Positions 53,257 to 63,300 of a DNA stretch of 64,000 nucleotides are shown here, one piece after another. The notes below the pieces were generated by a model. That model ran no database searches. It worked only from the letters and a program-made list of their open reading frames with translations, and was not told where the DNA came from. Where the stretch lies: NCBI RefSeq assembly GCF_025725685.1, contig NZ_CP107008.1, forward strand, positions 496,001-560,000, written 5' to 3'. The stretch is from Halomonas sp. M4R1S46 (lineage in GTDB: Bacteria; Pseudomonadota; Gammaproteobacteria; Pseudomonadales; Halomonadaceae). Numbering within the stretch: position 1 is the stretch's first letter; the number at the start of each line of letters is the position of its first letter. The position numbers and the translations under genes were made by a program.

Positions 53257-53901
53257 TTGAGCCTGCGCCTGCAAGCCCGAAAGCTGGCCTGTGAGCGGGA
53301 TGACCGTTGGTTGTTTCACGACCTCGACCTGGAGCTCTGCGCCGGCGAGATCGTGCGTGTCGAGGGCCCCAACGGCAGCGGCAAGACCACCCTGCTCAAG
53401 ATCCTGTCGGGCCAGCTGGCGGACTATCGGGGCGAGCTGTTCTGGAAGGGCGCGCCGATGCGCCGCGTGCGCCGCGACTTCCTGGCCAACCTGCTCTACC
53501 TCGGCCATGCGTCGGGGGTCAAGGCGGCGCTGACGCCGCTGGAGAACCTCGCCTGGTACCAGGCGCTGGCCGGGGCCCCCGGCGACGAGGACGACCGCCT
53601 GGCGGCCCTCGAGGCGGTGGGCCTGGCCGGCTTCGAGGACCTGCCGACGGGCCAGCTGTCCGCCGGGCAGCAGCGCCGCGTGGCCCTGGCGCGCCTCGAG
53701 CTGATGCCGCGGCCGCTGTGGGTGCTGGACGAGCCCTTCACCGCCATCGACCGGGACGGTGTGGCCGCCCTGGAGGCGAGGCTCGAGGCCCACACCCGGC
53801 GCGGCGGCTGCGTGCTGGTGACCACCCATCATGCGCTGCGCGCCTCGGCGGGACTGCGCAGCGTATGCCTGGGCGAAGGAGGGGCCGGTGTCGAACGCTG
53901 A
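53257..53901 (+). CDS. ccmA: Cytochrome c maturation ABC ATPase CcmA
   Basis: CcmA is the ATPase of the CcmABCD complex that releases holo-CcmE. The 214-residue product has Walker A GPNGSGKTTLL (about residues 41-51), the ABC signature LSAGQQRRVALARL and Walker B LWVLDEPF. The start is a TTG (SLRLQARKLACER) with GGGAG upstream; no ATG suits the frame. It opens a nine-gene ccm operon. Confidence 0.95.
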   Translation: MSLRLQARKLACERDDRWLFHDLDLELCAGEIVRVEGPNGSGKTTLLKILSGQLADYRGELFWKGAPMRRVRRDFLANLLYLGHASGVKAALTPLENLAWYQALAGAPGDEDDRLAALEAVGLAGFEDLPTGQLSAGQQRRVALARLELMPRPLWVLDEPFTAIDRDGVAALEARLEAHTRRGGCVLVTTHHALRASAGLRSVCLGEGGAGVER

Positions 53902-53962
53902 ATCCGGTCCCGCCCGGCACAACGGGTCGCTGCCGCTGGCCGGGGAACCCGAGGGAGGCGCC

Positions 53963-54631
53963 ATGGTCGCAATTCGGGCGACCCTGAAGCGCGATCTGGT
54001 GCTGTTGCTGCGTCGGCGCAGCGAGGTGCTCAACCCGCTGGTGTTCTTCGCCCTGGTGATCACCCTGTTCCCGATCGGCATCTCGCCGGACCCGGCACTG
54101 CTGGCGACCATCGCCCCGGGGCTGCTCTGGGTGGCGGCGCTGCTGGCGGCGCTGCTGTCGCTGGACGGACTCTTCCGCAGCGACTACGAGGACGGCTCCC
54201 TCGAGCAGCTGCTGCTGTCGCCCCAGCCGCTGCCGGCCCTGGCGCTGGCCAAGGTGGCGGTACACTGGCTGCTGACCGGCCTGCCGCTGGCGCTGATGGC
54301 CCCGGTGCTCGGCATCATGCTGTCGCTGCCGGCGGGCAGCTACCTGGTGCTGGCATTGTCCCTGGCGCTGGGCAGTGCCAGCCTGAGCCTGATCGGCGCC
54401 ATCGGGGCGGCGCTCACCGTGGGGTTGTCCCGGGGCGGGGTGCTGCTCTCGCTGCTGGTGCTGCCGCTCTACATCCCGGTGCTGATCTTCGGGGCCGGGG
54501 CCGTCCAGGCGGCCATCCTGGGCGCCGGGGTCTCGGCCCACCTGGCCATCCTCGGCGCGCTGCTGGCGGTGGCCCTGATCTTCGCGCCCTGGGCCATCGC
54601 GGCGTCATTGCGCATCAGTATCAACGGTTGA
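53963..54631 (+). CDS. ccmB: Heme exporter protein CcmB
   Basis: CcmB is the membrane subunit of the CcmAB transporter. The 222-residue product has six hydrophobic segments and the family pattern (LVLLLRRRSEVLNPLVFFALV at the N-terminus, EDGSLEQLLLSPQPL). The ATG at 53963 has GAGGGAGG upstream and gives the standard length. A GTG at 53888 overlapping the ccmA end would add 25 unlikely residues. Confidence 0.95.
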   Translation: MVAIRATLKRDLVLLLRRRSEVLNPLVFFALVITLFPIGISPDPALLATIAPGLLWVAALLAALLSLDGLFRSDYEDGSLEQLLLSPQPLPALALAKVAVHWLLTGLPLALMAPVLGIMLSLPAGSYLVLALSLALGSASLSLIGAIGAALTVGLSRGGVLLSLLVLPLYIPVLIFGAGAVQAAILGAGVSAHLAILGALLAVALIFAPWAIAASLRISING

Positions 54632-54645
54632 GGAATCGACACGTC

Positions 54646-55386
54646 ATGTGGGCCTTCATACACAAGCTCGGCTCCCCCAAGTGGTTCTACGGCATCAGCG
54701 CCCGGCTCTCGCCCTGGTGCTGGGCGGCCGCGACGGCGTTGATCCTGGTCGGCGGCGCCTGGGGCCTGGCCTTCGCGCCGGCCGACTACCAGCAGGGCAA
54801 CAGCTTCCGCATCATCTATGTCCATGTGCCCGCGGCCTTCCTGGCTCAGTCGATCTTCGTCGCCATGGCCGCGGCCGGCGTCATCTTCATGGTCTGGAAG
54901 ATCAAGCTGGCCGATATGGCCGCGGCGGTCATGGCGCCGCTCGGGGCCGGCATGACCTTCGTGGCGCTGTTCTCCGGGGCCGTCTGGGGCGTGCCCACCT
55001 GGGGCACCTGGTGGCAGTGGGATGCCCGCCTGACCTCGATGCTGATCCTGTTCTTCCTCTATATCGGCGTGATCGCCCTGCGCGGGGCCTTCGCCAGCCG
55101 TGACAGCGCCTCCCGGGCGGCTTCGGTGCTGGCCATGGTGGGCGTGATCAACATCCCGATCATCAAGTACTCGGTGGAGTGGTGGTATACCCTGCACCAG
55201 CCGGCCACCTTCTCGGTGACCTCGCGGCCGACGATGCCCACGGAGATGTGGGCGCCGCTGTTGATCATGGTGCTGGGCTTCTACAGCTTCTTCATCGCCG
55301 TGACCCTGATGCGCACGCGCAGCGAGATCCTGCGCCGCGAGTCGTCCAAGCGCTGGGTCCGTGAACTGCTCGGGGAGGGCGGCTGA
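54646..55386 (+). CDS. ccmC: Heme handling protein CcmC
   Basis: CcmC loads heme onto CcmE in the periplasm. The 246-residue product has six membrane helices, the tryptophan-rich WWD motif (WGTWWQWDARLTSMLILF) and flanking heme-ligand histidines (YVHVPAA and YTLHQPAT). The ATG at 54646 (MWAFIHKLGSPKWFY) is the family start; a TTG at 54628 overlapping ccmB is less likely. Confidence 0.96.
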   Translation: MWAFIHKLGSPKWFYGISARLSPWCWAAATALILVGGAWGLAFAPADYQQGNSFRIIYVHVPAAFLAQSIFVAMAAAGVIFMVWKIKLADMAAAVMAPLGAGMTFVALFSGAVWGVPTWGTWWQWDARLTSMLILFFLYIGVIALRGAFASRDSASRAASVLAMVGVINIPIIKYSVEWWYTLHQPATFSVTSRPTMPTEMWAPLLIMVLGFYSFFIAVTLMRTRSEILRRESSKRWVRELLGEGG

Positions 55387-55610
55387 TGGCCTTCGAGTCG
55401 CTTTCCGCCTTCCTCGCCATGGGCGGCCATGGCCCCTATGTGTGGGCGGCCTACGGCGCCACCGCCGCGCTGCTGCTGGGGGTGACCCTGCATGCCCGGG
55501 CCGAGCGCCGGCGGGTGCTGCGCGACCTGCGCCGGCGGCTGCGACGCGAACGGCGCCAGGCCGAGTCGGCCCCGGTTTCCCCTGACGAGAGGCATGCCCG
55601 TGAGAGCTAA
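55386..55610 (+). CDS. ccmD: Heme exporter protein CcmD
   Basis: CcmD is a small membrane protein needed to release holo-CcmE from CcmABC. The 74-residue product has AFLAMGGHGPYVWAAYGATA leading into a single helix, then a basic, coiled tail (RRRVLRDLRRRLRRERRQ). Its start overlaps the ccmC stop by one base, and it overlaps ccmE by 17 bp. Confidence 0.92.
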   Translation: MAFESLSAFLAMGGHGPYVWAAYGATAALLLGVTLHARAERRRVLRDLRRRLRRERRQAESAPVSPDERHARES

Positions 55611-56106
55611 ACGCAAGCAGAAACTGTTCGTGATCCTGGGGCTGGTCACCCTGGCCGCCATCGCCGTGGGCCTGACCCTCTACGCCCTGCGCAGCAACAT
55701 CAACCTCTTCTTCAGCCCGGTGCAGATCGCCGGCGGCGAGGCGCCCCTCGAGCGTCAGATCCGCGCCGGCGGCATGGTCAAGGAAGGCTCGGTGGCCCGC
55801 GACGCGGAAAGCCTCGACGTCGCGTTCACCGTGACCGACTACGTGGAGGACGTGCGGGTGCGCTACAGCGGCATCCTGCCCGACCTGTTCCGCGAGGGGC
55901 AGGGCGTGGTGGTGGTGGGCCAGCTGCAGCCGGGGGGCTGGCTGCGCGCCGACCAGGTGCTGGCCAAGCACGACGAGAACTACATGCCCCCCGAGGTGGC
56001 CCAGGCCCTGGAGGACGCCGGCTATTCGCCGGAGGACTACCAGGCCAAGGCCGCCGAGGTGGCGGAGCGGCTGGACGCCCAGCCGGCGCCCGCCCGCCAG
56101 GACTGA
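55594..56106 (+). CDS. ccmE: Periplasmic heme chaperone CcmE
   Basis: CcmE binds heme covalently through a histidine and delivers it to apocytochrome c. The 170-residue product has an N-terminal membrane anchor (about 9-29), an OB-fold domain, and the heme-binding histidine in LAKHDENYMPPEV, with the tyrosine four residues on. The ATG at 55594 overlaps ccmD; a GTG two codons later is also possible. Confidence 0.95.
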   Translation: MPVRAKRKQKLFVILGLVTLAAIAVGLTLYALRSNINLFFSPVQIAGGEAPLERQIRAGGMVKEGSVARDAESLDVAFTVTDYVEDVRVRYSGILPDLFREGQGVVVVGQLQPGGWLRADQVLAKHDENYMPPEVAQALEDAGYSPEDYQAKAAEVAERLDAQPAPARQD

Positions 56107-56118
56107 CCCGGAGTCACC

Positions 56119-58122
56119 ATGCTGATCCAGATGATCCCCGAGCTCGGCCACTTCGCCCTGATCCTCGCCCTGCTGATGGCGCTGGTGCAGGCGATCGTGC
56201 CGCTGGCGGGGGCGGCGACCCGCCGCCCCCTGTGGATGGCCTATGCGCGGCCCATGGCCACCGGCCAGTTCCTGTTCCTGGTCATCGCCTACCTGTGCCT
56301 GACCGCCAGCTACCTGCTGGATGACTTCAGCGTGGCCAACGTGGCCGACAACTCCAACTCGATGCTGCCCTGGTACTACAAGGCCAGCGCCGTGTGGGGC
56401 AACCACGAGGGCTCGGTGCTGCTGTGGAGCCTGATCCTCGGCGCCTGGACCTTCGCCGTCAGCCGCTTCTCCCGGGAACTGCCCCGCGACATGCTGGCCC
56501 GGGTGCTGGGCGTGATGGGCCTGGTCAGCGTGGGCTTCCTGGCCTTCGTGCTGATCACCTCCAACCCCTTCGCGCGGCTGCTGCCCAAGGTGCCGGCCGA
56601 CGGCGCCGACCTCAACCCGCTGCTCCAGGACTTCGGCCTGATCATCCACCCGCCGATGCTCTACATGGGCTACGTCGGCTTCTCGGTGGTCTTCGCCTTC
56701 GCCATCGCCGCCCTGCTGGGCGGCCGCCTGGACGCCGCCTGGACCCGCTGGGCGCGGCCCTGGACCAATGTCGCCTGGGCCTTCCTCACGGTGGGCATCG
56801 CGCTGGGCAGCTGGTGGGCCTACTACGAGCTGGGCTGGGGCGGCTGGTGGTTCTGGGACCCGGTGGAGAACGCCTCCCTGCTGCCCTGGCTGGCCGGCAC
56901 CGCGCTGATCCACTCCCTGGCGGTGACCGAGAAGCGCGGCTCCTTCAAGAGCTGGACGGTGCTGCTGGCCATCTCCACCTTCTCGCTGTCGCTGATGGGC
57001 ACCTTCCTGGTGCGCTCCGGGGTGCTCACCTCGGTGCATGCCTTCGCCAACGACCCGGCCCGGGGGCTGTTCATCCTGGTGCTGCTGGGCATCACCGTGG
57101 GGCTGTCGCTGTTGCTGTTCGCGTTCCGTGCGCCCCGCGTCAGCCACCGGGTGGGCTTCGGCTGGCTGTCTCGCGATGCGCTCCTGCTGGTCAACAACAT
57201 CCTGCTGGTGATCATGACGGTCACGGTGCTGCTCGGGACCGTCTACCCGCTGCTGCTCGATGCCATGAACCTGGGCAAGATCAGCGTGGGCCCGCCCTAC
57301 TTCAATGCGCTGTTCGTGCCCCTGACGGTGGTGCTCTGCCTGTTCATGGGGCTGGGCCCGCTGGCCCGCTGGAAGCGCATGGAGGCGCGCCTGCTGCTGC
57401 GCCGTGCCTGGCTGTCCGGCGCCGTGGCGCTGGTCATCGGGGCCGTCGCCCCGTTGCTGTATGGCGGCGAGTGGAACCTCCGGGTCTCGCTGGGGCTGGT
57501 GGCGGCGCTGTGGGTCGTGCTGCCGCTGGTGCGCGACCTCTGGGACAAGAGCCGCCACGCCGACTCGCGCCTGGCCGGCCTCAAGCGGCTGTCGCTCGCC
57601 CACTGGGGCATGGTCCTCGGCCACCTGGGCCTGGCGGTCACCATCGTCGGCGTCACCGTGGTGTCGAACTACGCCATCGACCGCAATGTCCGCATGGCGG
57701 TGGGCGACAGCGCCACGCTCGCCGGCTACACCTTCACCATGACCGAGCTGGGCAGCCGTCGCGGCCCCAACTTCGTCGCCGATGTGGCACGCATCGAGGT
57801 GCGTCGCGGCGACAGCCAGCGCAGCTTCGTGATGACCCCGGAGAAACGCCTGTATATCGCCCGCGGCATGCCGATGACCGACGTCGCCCTGCGCCCCGGT
57901 CTGTTCCGCGACCTCTATGTCGCCATGGGCGAGGACCTCGAGGACGGCAGCTGGGCCATGCGCCTCCAGTACAAGCCCTTCGTGCGCTGGCTGTGGCTGG
58001 GGGCGCTGCTGATGGCGGCCGGCGGCATCCTGGCGGTGATCGACCGCCGCTACCGGCGCGCGGCCACCGCCCGGGATCCCGAGCGGGCCGCCGCGGCCGC
58101 GCGGAAGGAGGCCACGGCATGA
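56119..58122 (+). CDS. ccmF: Cytochrome c heme lyase subunit CcmF
   Basis: CcmF is the core of the heme ligation complex with CcmH and CcmI. The 667-residue product is a large polytopic protein with the WWD motif (GWGGWWFWDPVENASLLPWL), the conserved ASAVWGNHEGS near residue 90, and heme-ligand histidines. Its stop overlaps the ccmG start (ATGA). Confidence 0.96.
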   Translation: MLIQMIPELGHFALILALLMALVQAIVPLAGAATRRPLWMAYARPMATGQFLFLVIAYLCLTASYLLDDFSVANVADNSNSMLPWYYKASAVWGNHEGSVLLWSLILGAWTFAVSRFSRELPRDMLARVLGVMGLVSVGFLAFVLITSNPFARLLPKVPADGADLNPLLQDFGLIIHPPMLYMGYVGFSVVFAFAIAALLGGRLDAAWTRWARPWTNVAWAFLTVGIALGSWWAYYELGWGGWWFWDPVENASLLPWLAGTALIHSLAVTEKRGSFKSWTVLLAISTFSLSLMGTFLVRSGVLTSVHAFANDPARGLFILVLLGITVGLSLLLFAFRAPRVSHRVGFGWLSRDALLLVNNILLVIMTVTVLLGTVYPLLLDAMNLGKISVGPPYFNALFVPLTVVLCLFMGLGPLARWKRMEARLLLRRAWLSGAVALVIGAVAPLLYGGEWNLRVSLGLVAALWVVLPLVRDLWDKSRHADSRLAGLKRLSLAHWGMVLGHLGLAVTIVGVTVVSNYAIDRNVRMAVGDSATLAGYTFTMTELGSRRGPNFVADVARIEVRRGDSQRSFVMTPEKRLYIARGMPMTDVALRPGLFRDLYVAMGEDLEDGSWAMRLQYKPFVRWLWLGALLMAAGGILAVIDRRYRRAATARDPERAAAAARKEATA

Positions 58123-58649
58123 AGCGTCGTCTCTTGCTGCTGCTGCCGCTGGTCGGCTTCCTGGTGCTGGGCGCCTTCCTCTACCAGGGGCTGTCGATGA
58201 ATCCCTTCGAGCGGGACTCGGCGCTGATGGCCCGGGAGTTCCCGGCCTTCGAGCTGAGCACCCTGGCCGACCCCGAGCGCACCGTCGACGCCTCCCTGTT
58301 CGAGGGGCAGGTCACCCTGGTCAATGTCTGGGGCGAGTGGTGCCCGACCTGCAAGCAGGAGATGCCCCAGTTGCTGGATCTCGCCGACCGCGGCGTGCGC
58401 CTGGTCGGCGTCGACTACAAGGACACCCGGGAGAAGGGCCTCGAGTTCCTGGCCGAGTTCGGCAACCCCTTCGAGGTCAACATCTTCGACCCCGAGGGCA
58501 CCCTGGGCTTCGACCTGGGCGTCTACGGGGCCCCGGAGACCTTCCTGGTCGATGCCGAGGGGGTGATCCGCTACCACCACACCGGCTACATCAAGCCGGA
58601 GGATGTTCGCGAGGTGATCCTGCCGGAGGTGGAAAGATGGCGCGAGTGA
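58119..58649 (+). CDS. ccmG: Thiol:disulfide interchange protein CcmG (DsbE)
   Basis: CcmG is a membrane-anchored periplasmic thioredoxin that keeps apocytochrome c CXXCH cysteines reduced. The 176-residue product has an N-terminal anchor (about 5-23), the active site NVWGEWCPTCKQE, and GAPETFLVD with the cis-proline region. It overlaps ccmF by 4 bp and ccmH by 13 bp. Confidence 0.96.
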   Translation: MKRRLLLLLPLVGFLVLGAFLYQGLSMNPFERDSALMAREFPAFELSTLADPERTVDASLFEGQVTLVNVWGEWCPTCKQEMPQLLDLADRGVRLVGVDYKDTREKGLEFLAEFGNPFEVNIFDPEGTLGFDLGVYGAPETFLVDAEGVIRYHHTGYIKPEDVREVILPEVERWRE

Positions 58650-59107
58650 TCCGAATCGTACTGGCCGCCCTGATCCTGCTGCCGCTGCTGGCCCAGGCCG
58701 CCAGCATCGAGATCCGCCAGTTCGACGATCCCGTCACCGAGCGGCGCTACCAGGAGCTCACCGCGACCCTGCGCTGCCCGAAGTGCGAGAACCAGGCGAT
58801 CGGCGACTCCGACTCGCCGATCGCCGGCGACATGCGCGACAGGGTCTATGCGCAGCTCCAGGACGGCCGCTCGGACAAGGAGATCCTCGACTTCATGGTG
58901 CGCCGTTTCGGCGACTACGTGCTCTACAACCCGCGCCTCGAGGGCCGTACCCTGCTGCTGTGGGGGCTCCCCGTGGCCCTGGTGCTGCTCGGCGCCCTGG
59001 TGGTGGTGCTGCTGGTGCGTTCCCGTCGGCAGGCCTCGGCGCGTCGCCTGAGCGATACCGAGCGCGCCCGTCTGGACGCCCTGATCAACCGTGAGAGGAA
59101 CGAATGA
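58637..59107 (+). CDS. ccmH: Cytochrome c maturation protein CcmH
   Basis: CcmH is a periplasmic, membrane-anchored thioredox-like protein that presents apocytochrome c for ligation. The 156-residue product has a signal peptide (about 1-20), the redox motif LRCPKCENQ, where the family norm is LRCPXCQNQ (Gln to Glu here), and a C-terminal membrane helix (about 102-128). It lacks the fused TPR domain, which is supplied by ccmI. It overlaps ccmI by 4 bp. Confidence 0.95.
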   Translation: MARVIRIVLAALILLPLLAQAASIEIRQFDDPVTERRYQELTATLRCPKCENQAIGDSDSPIAGDMRDRVYAQLQDGRSDKEILDFMVRRFGDYVLYNPRLEGRTLLLWGLPVALVLLGALVVVLLVRSRRQASARRLSDTERARLDALINRERNE

Positions 59108-60339
59108 CCCTGCTTTGGCTCGCCTTCGCCGTGCTGCTGCTGCCGGCCCTGTGGCTGATGGTGGCGCCCCTGCGCCGGGCCGCCGCCCTGCGTGCCGCCC
59201 AGCGCGACTTCGAGACCCAGGATCGCACCGCCGAGCAGAACGTAGCCATCTATCAACGTCGCCTGGCTTCCCTGGAGGCGGCCCGCGACCGCGGCGAGAT
59301 CGATGCGCCGCGCTTCGAGGAGGACCGCCTGGAACTGGAGCGCAGCCTGCTCGACGACACCGCGGCGCTCGAGCGGCCGCCGCTCAAGGCGGCCGCCGCC
59401 GGCAAGCTGCTGGTGCCGGTGCTGATGGTGGCCCTGGTGGCGGCGAGTGTCGTCTGGTATCGCCTGGAGGGGGCCGAGGGCGACCTGGCGCTGTACCGGG
59501 TCCAGCAGGAGGTCGCCGCGGATCCCGAGGCCTCGCTGCCGATGCTGGTGCAGCGCCTCGAGGAGCAGGCCGCCCGCCAGCCCGACAACCCCAACGTCTG
59601 GCGCTCGCTGTTCCCGCTGTATCGCGACAGTGGGCGGGTCGCCGAGGCCGATGCGGCCCTCAGCCGGCTGCTCGAGCTCGAGGGACGCCGGCCCTGGCTG
59701 CTCGCCGAGCTGGCCCAACTGCGCTACTTCGCCGCCGACCGCGAGCTGACCGAGGGCGTCCAGGCGCTGGTCGACGAGGCCCTGGCCGCCGACCCGGGGC
59801 AGCCCACGGTGCTCGGCATGCTGGGCATCGAGGCCTTCGAGAACGGCGACTACCAGGCCGCCATCGATAACTGGCGGCGGGCCATCGCCGGCATGGACGA
59901 CCCCGCCTCCGCCGAGGCCCTGCGCCAGGGGATCCAGGTCGCCCGGCAGCGCCTGAGCCAGACCGAGGAGACGGCCGGCGCCGAAGGCCCCGGCATCCGT
60001 GTGCGGGTCAGCCTGGCCCCGGCACTGGCCGACCGGGTCGCCGACGACACCGCCGTCTTCGTGGTCGCCCGGGACCTCGCCGGCGAGTTGCCGCCGCTGG
60101 CGGTGGCGCGGACCACCGTCGGCGAGCTGCCGCTGACCCTGACCCTCGACGACGGCGACGCCATGGCGCCCATGGCGCGGCTCTCCCAGGTCGAGCAGGC
60201 CCGGCTGGTGGTGCGGGTCTCCGAGAGTGGCCAGGCCGGGCCCCGGCCCGGCGACCTCTTCGGCCGGCACGAGGTGGTGGCGGTCGGCGCGACCGACGGC
60301 GAGCCCGTCGAGGTCGTGGTCGACAGGGTCGTCGAGTAA
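59104..60339 (+). CDS. ccmI: Cytochrome c maturation TPR protein CcmI
   Basis: CcmI chaperones apocytochrome c to the ligation complex. The 411-residue product has two N-terminal membrane helices (about 2-22 and 97-115) flanking a cytoplasmic leucine-zipper-like segment (YQRRLASLEAARDRGEID), then a periplasmic region with TPR repeats (about 130-290) and a beta-rich C-terminal domain. It closes the ccm operon, with smc 3 bp downstream. Confidence 0.93.
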   Translation: MTLLWLAFAVLLLPALWLMVAPLRRAAALRAAQRDFETQDRTAEQNVAIYQRRLASLEAARDRGEIDAPRFEEDRLELERSLLDDTAALERPPLKAAAAGKLLVPVLMVALVAASVVWYRLEGAEGDLALYRVQQEVAADPEASLPMLVQRLEEQAARQPDNPNVWRSLFPLYRDSGRVAEADAALSRLLELEGRRPWLLAELAQLRYFAADRELTEGVQALVDEALAADPGQPTVLGMLGIEAFENGDYQAAIDNWRRAIAGMDDPASAEALRQGIQVARQRLSQTEETAGAEGPGIRVRVSLAPALADRVADDTAVFVVARDLAGELPPLAVARTTVGELPLTLTLDDGDAMAPMARLSQVEQARLVVRVSESGQAGPRPGDLFGRHEVVAVGATDGEPVEVVVDRVVE

Positions 60340-60342
60340 GCC

Positions 60343-63300
60343 ATGCGCCTCAAGTCGATCCGCCTGGTGGGCTTCAAGTCCTTCGTCGATCCGATCACCG
60401 TGCCCTTCGACGGCAACATGACCGCCATCGTCGGGCCCAACGGCTGCGGCAAGTCCAATATCATCGACGCCGTGCGCTGGGTCATGGGGGAGTCCTCGGC
60501 CAAGACCCTGCGCGGCGAGTCGATGACCGACGTCATCTTCAATGGCTCCACCGGTCGCAAGCCGGTGGGCCAGGCCTCCATCGAGCTGCTCTTCGACAAC
60601 CGCGACGGCACCATGGGCGGGCCCTACGCCCAGTACGCCGAGATCTCGGTGAAGCGCCAGGTCACCCGGGAGGCCCAGTCGACCTACTTCTTCAACGGCC
60701 AGAAGTGCCGGCGCCGCGATATCGCCGACCTCTTCCTGGGCACCGGGCTGGGCCCCCGCTCCTACGCCATCATCGGCCAGGGCATGATCTCGCGGCTGAT
60801 CGAGTCGCGCCCCGAGGAGCTGCGCGGCACCCTCGAGGAGGCCGCCGGCATCTCCAAGTACAAGGAGCGCCGCCGCGAGACCGAGAACCGCATGCGCCGC
60901 ACCCAGGAAAACCTGGAGCGCCTGGAGGACATCCGCGAGGAGCTCGACAAGCAGCTCGAGCGCCTCAAGCGCCAGGCCGACGCGGCACGCCGCTACCAGA
61001 CCCTCAAGCAGGAGGAGTACCGGCTCAAGGGCGAGCTGGCGCTGCTGCGCGCGCGGGCCCTGCGGGCCAGCCAGGCCGAGGAGGAGGGCCGGGTCCGCGA
61101 GCTGGAGACCGCGGTGGAGCGCGAGGTGCTGGGCCTGCGCCAGTGCGAGAGCCGTCTCGAGCAGGCCCGCGCCGAGCACGACCGGCTGGCCGGCGAGCTC
61201 GAGGGCTATCAGCACCGCTTCCACGAGACCACCACCGCCATCGCCCGCTTGGAGCAGGATCTCGAGCATACCCGCTCGCGGGACCAGCAACTGGCCCGGG
61301 ACCTGGAGGCGGCCCGCCAGGAGCTCGCCGACCTGGCGCGACTCGGCGAGGACGACGGCGAGCGCCTGATGCGCCTCGACGAGCGCCTCGAGACCCTGGT
61401 TCCCGAGCAGGAGGCGGTCGCCGAGCGCCTCGCCGAGCTGGAGGCCGCCCTCGAGGAGGCCGAGCCCCTGGCCGAGGAGGCCGATGCCGACTGGGAGGCC
61501 TTCGGCGAGACCTGGCAGACCGACAGCCGCGAGGCCGAACGTTCCCAGGATCGCCTGCGCGAGCAGGAGGCGCGCCTCGAGCGGATCGAGACCGATGCCC
61601 ACAAGCGCCGCCAGCAGCGCGAGGAGCTGCCGGACCTCGCCGGGCTCCAGGCCCAGCGCGACGAGGTGGTGGAGCGCCTGGCGACGCTCGAGGAGCAGCT
61701 GGCGGCGAGCGAGGAGCGCCGCGAGGCCTGGCAGGCCAGCCGCGACGCCGCCCGGGAGGCGGTCCGCGAGGCCGAGGCGGCCCGCGAGGACGACCGTCAG
61801 CGGCGCAGCACCCTGCAGGGCGAGCTCGCCTCCCTGGAGGCGCTGATTCAGGCGGCGCTGGCCGATCACGACGAGACCCTCGACGACCACCTGGCCGACC
61901 ACGGCCTGGCCGAGGCCCCGCGCCTCGGCGAGTGCCTGGCGGTCACGCCGGGCTGGGAGGATGTCGCCGCCTGGGTGCTGTCACCCTGGCTGCGGGCCCG
62001 CCTGGCGTCTCTCGACCAGGCCGTGCAGGCCCTCGCCCCGGGGCTCGCCGCCGAGCTCGGCCTGCTCGAGGCCGAGGAGCGCGAGGCGCCCGCCGACAGC
62101 CTGGCGGCCAGGGTGGGTGGCGCCGGGGCAGCCGCCCAGTGGCTGACCCGGGTGCGCTGCGTCGACTCCCGGGAGCAGGCCTGGGCCGAGCGGCCCGCCC
62201 TGGCCGCCGGGGAGAGCCTGATCACGGCCGACGGTCTGTGGCTGGGGGACGGCTGGGCGCGACACCGGGGGCAGGACGAGGGGCCGGATACCCTGCTGCT
62301 CAGCCGCCGCCGCGAGGGCGAGGTGCGCGAGGAACTCGCCGCGGTGGAGGCGCGTCTCGAGGCCCAGGAGGCCCGGCTCGGCGAGGCCGCGGAGCGTGTC
62401 GAGCAGGCCGAGGAAGGGCTCGAGGCGGTGCGCCTCGAGGAGCGCGACCTCGAGCAGCAGCGCCAGCAGCTGGCGGTGCAGGACAGCGGCCTGGCCAGCC
62501 GCCTCGAGCACCTCCAGGGGCGGGCCGGCGAGCTCGCCGAGGAGCTCGAGGGCCTGGCCGAGTCCGCCGAGGAGACGCGCCTGGCCATCGAGGAGACCCG
62601 CGAGCACTGGCAGGCCGCCATGGCGCGACTGGAGGAGGGCGCCGAGACCCGCGAGCGACTGGAGCGTGCCCGTCAGCAGGCCCGGGAACGGTTGACCCAG
62701 CTGCGGGCCCAGCAGCGGCCGCTGGCCGAGCAGTCCCAGCGCCTGGCCCTCGAGCACCAGCGGCTGACCACCGAGCGTGCCGGCCTGGCCGAGCAGCAGG
62801 GACGCGCCGGTGAGGCCCGGGAGCGTCTCGAGCAGCGCTGCGCCGAGCTCGAGGAAGCCCGCGAGGGGCTGCACGAGCCCGACGAGGAGCGCCGCGAGCG
62901 CCTCGAGGAGCTGCTCCATCGCCGCGAGCGGGAGGAGCGCGAGCTCAACGAGGCCCGCTCCCGCGCCGCCGGCCTGGTCGAGCGGCTGCGCGAGGACGAG
63001 CAGACCCGCCAGGGCCACGAGCGCCAGCTCGAGGGCATCCGCGAACGCCTGCAGGAAGCGCGCATGCAGGTCCAGGCGCTGACCCTCAAGGCCGAGACTC
63101 AGGACGAACAGCTGCGCGAGCTCGGCCACGACACCGAGACGCTGGCCGAGGCCCTGGACCCCAATGCCACCGAGTCGGCCTGGCAGACCCGCCTCGAGGA
63201 GGTCGGCGAGCGCATCCGCCGGCTGGGCGCGATCAACCTGGCGGCCATCGAGGAGTACGACCAGCAGGCCGAGCGGCGCGACTACCTGGAGGCCCAGCAT

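Noticed and set aside
54469..57624. 1051-codon open frame opposite the ccm genes
   Set aside because: It spans several real ccm genes on the other strand, and its translation is dominated by Gln/His/Arg/Gly as expected of antisense GC-rich DNA.
58924..61902. 992-codon open frame opposite ccmH-ccmI-smc
   Set aside because: Antisense to conserved genes, with Leu/Ala/Gly-rich translation and no domain.
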